From NCBI GenBank assembly GCA_963745665.1, contig CAVUYE010000002.1:2108001-2172000 (forward strand): DNA of 64,000 nucleotides, in the 5' to 3' direction. How positions within the stretch are numbered: the stretch's first letter is position 1; each line of letters starts with the position of its first letter. The DNA is from Bog-473 sp963745665. Its GTDB lineage: Bacteria; Actinomycetota; Acidimicrobiia; Acidimicrobiales; RAAP-2. Shown piece after piece: positions 62,635 through 64,000 of this stretch. The translations under genes and the position numbers were made by a program. The notes beneath the pieces were generated by a model, which worked only from the letters and a program-made list of their open reading frames with translations, did not search any database and was not told the origin of the DNA.

Positions 62635-64000
62635 TCCGCCGCCTCGTCCTCGCCCTGCTCGTGACGGCTCTGCCGTTGCTGGCCCTGGTCGCCGTGGCCG
62701 TGACGGTCACTGCGCCGGCCCGGCCTGCCGCCGCCGCGGCGAACCCGATCACGCCCGCCTACTGGCTCGCGGCCTCTGACGGTGGCATCTTCAGCTTCGG
62801 CGGTGCCCACTACTACGGGTCGACGGGCGGCATGGTGCTCAACAAGCCCGTGGTGGGAATGGCAGCGACGTCGGACGGTGGCGGCTACTACGAGGTGGCC
62901 TCCGACGGCGGCGTCTTCAGCTACGGCGATGCCACGTTCTACGGCAGCACGGGCAGCATGCACCTGAACGAGCCGGTCGTCGGCATGGCGGTCGTGCCAG
63001 GCGGAGGTGGCTACTGGCTGGTCGCCTCCGACGGCGGCATCTTCAGTTACGGCGACGCCACGTTCTACGGCAGCACGGGCAGCATGCACCTCAACCAGCC
63101 GGTGGTCGGGATGGCGGCGACGCCGAGCGGCCACGGCTACTGGCTGGTGGCTTCCGACGGTGGCATCTTCAGCTACGGCGATGCGAACTTCCACGGCAGC
63201 ACCGGCAGCCTCGTGCTGAACAAGCCGATCGTCGGGATGATCACCGGGGCCGGCGGCGCCGGCTATTTCCTCGTCGCCTCCGACGGCGGCATCTTCAGCT
63301 TCGGGACGGCACCCTTCTACGGTTCGCTCGGCGGGCTCCCACTCAAGAACCCGATCGTCGCCGCGGCGGTCACGCCGACGGACAACGGCTACTGGTTCAC
63401 CGACGATGCCGGGCTGGTGTCGAACTTCGGGTCGGCCAGCTACTACGGCTCCGCGCCCGCGAACCTGTTCCGTCCGATTGTCGCCATGGCGGAAGCCCCG
63501 GGGAGTGGCGCCTTCACCGGCGGCACCTACCCGTCGGGCTCCTACGGCTACGACATCAGCTTCGCCCAGTGCGGGAACTTCCCAACGGGCGACCACGCCA
63601 TCGGCATCGTGCAGGTGGGACAAGTGAATCAGACCGCGTCCTCCGACACTCCCAACCCCTGCCTCGCCCAGGAAGCCGCCTGGGCGGGCGGTGGCCTGAA
63701 TCTGTACGCCTACCTGACCTACGGCACGTCGGCCACCAATGAGCCGGGCTGCAGCGGTGACACGTCGTGCAATGCCGGCTACCAGGAGGGCCTGAACGCC
63801 TACGCCCTGGCCTCGAATGTCGGAGCAGGGTCCACTTCTATTCCGTGGTGGCTCGACGTCGAGACACTCGACCAGAATTGGTCTTCCAACCTCCCCGAGA
63901 ACGCTCAGTTCGTGGCGGGAATGCTCACCGCGCTGCACGAGACAGAAGGGATCCCCGACGTCGGGATCTACGCCAGCCCGGACGTCTGGAACAGCATCGT
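62631..64000 (+). CDS. Secreted protein with six 42-aa repeats and GH25-like domain (partial)
   Basis: The TTG at 62631 overlaps the aroAII stop and opens a signal peptide (RRLVLALLVTALPLLALVAVAVTVTAPARPAAAAA). Then come six repeats of about 42 residues with core YWLVASDGGIFSYGDATFYGS and a VVGMAATP end, followed by a domain with YGYDISFAQCGNFP, LNLYAYLTYG and WWLDVET, as in GH25/DUF1906 lysozyme-like glycosidases. The gene runs off the window. Likely a cell-wall-directed or extracellular glycosidase; the repeats may form a beta-propeller-like or wall-binding module. Confidence 0.82.
   Translation, partial: MIRRLVLALLVTALPLLALVAVAVTVTAPARPAAAAANPITPAYWLAASDGGIFSFGGAHYYGSTGGMVLNKPVVGMAATSDGGGYYEVASDGGVFSYGDATFYGSTGSMHLNEPVVGMAVVPGGGGYWLVASDGGIFSYGDATFYGSTGSMHLNQPVVGMAATPSGHGYWLVASDGGIFSYGDANFHGSTGSLVLNKPIVGMITGAGGAGYFLVASDGGIFSFGTAPFYGSLGGLPLKNPIVAAAVTPTDNGYWFTDDAGLVSNFGSASYYGSAPANLFRPIVAMAEAPGSGAFTGGTYPSGSYGYDISFAQCGNFPTGDHAIGIVQVGQVNQTASSDTPNPCLAQEAAWAGGGLNLYAYLTYGTSATNEPGCSGDTSCNAGYQEGLNAYALASNVGAGSTSIPWWLDVETLDQNWSSNLPENAQFVAGMLTALHETEGIPDVGIYASPDVWNSI
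62760..63509. repeat. Six tandem 126-bp (42-residue) coding repeats
   Basis: Units begin at 62760, 62886, 63012, 63138, 63264 and 63390; the last is shorter (120 bp) and most diverged. The second and third are nearly identical at the nucleotide level over the GGCGATGCCACGTTC region, suggesting recent duplication or conversion. Confidence 0.88.

Overview
The window is a GC-rich, densely coded stretch of bacterial chromosome. It most resembles a free-living high-GC actinobacterium, probably of the class Acidimicrobiia; that placement is an inference from gene content, not from a marker search. Supporting features are two LLM-class (F420-type) oxidoreductases, a DUF222-HNH protein, a type II DAHP synthase, an MtrA/MtrB-like two-component system followed by a GerMN lipoprotein, a short archaeal/eukaryal-type prolyl-tRNA synthetase, and many GTG/TTG starts placed in 4-nt stop/start overlaps. 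No rRNA, tRNA, CRISPR array, insertion sequence or prophage was found.

Layout. (1) 1-10.8 kb, minus strand: yajC-secD-secF, then rsh (ppGpp), hisS, aspS, rarA and the first codons of a membrane or exported protein. (2) 10.8-14.3 kb, plus strand: a 790-bp non-coding region with a large hairpin, then a response regulator and a PAS histidine kinase. (3) 14.4-19.7 kb, minus: an ABC exporter preceded by a possible 46-residue peptide gene, ruvB-ruvA-ruvC and yebC. The usual ruv-yajC-sec neighbourhood is split here by blocks 2 and the exporter. (4) 19.9-24.9 kb: accessory genes (alpha/beta hydrolase, DUF222-HNH, membrane protein, LLM oxidoreductase, DUF1275 protein). (5) 24.9-33.1 kb, minus: rnj, dapA, a diiron ferritin-like protein with its TetR regulator, a zinc-finger rhomboid, a second TetR, dapB and an M16 peptidase. 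(6) 33.1-45.3 kb, minus: the translation and RNA cluster rimP-nusA-ylxR-infB-rbfA-truB-ribF-rpsO-pnp, with proS upstream. (7) 45.3-54.6 kb, minus: xerC, rpsB-tsf-pyrH-frr, cdsA, dxr, M50 protease, ispG. (8) 54.7-59.1 kb, plus: a Tat-type solute-binding protein, MtrA-like regulator, MtrB-like kinase and GerMN lipoprotein. (9) 59.1-61.2 kb, minus: rsfS, a small membrane protein, nadD and an LLM oxidoreductase. (10) 61.3-64 kb, plus: aroAII and a secreted repeat protein cut by the window edge.

Most of the window is housekeeping: translation (aspS, hisS, proS, infB, rpsB, rpsO, tsf, frr, rbfA, truB, rimP), RNA decay (pnp, rnj), protein export, Holliday-junction resolution, MEP isoprenoid synthesis (dxr, ispG), lysine/peptidoglycan precursor synthesis (dapA, dapB) and phospholipid synthesis (cdsA).

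Points that stand out: three reading-frame breaks at short G/C runs in proS, the M50 protease and the rpsB tail, probably sequence errors; two genes (rarA, ylxR) whose only plausible starts are near-cognate codons lying in 4-nt overlaps with the upstream stop; a four-gene signalling unit that puts an oligopeptide-binding protein in front of mtrAB; a peptide-sized ORF in front of an ABC exporter; and many in-frame short tandem repeats at protein termini and linkers.
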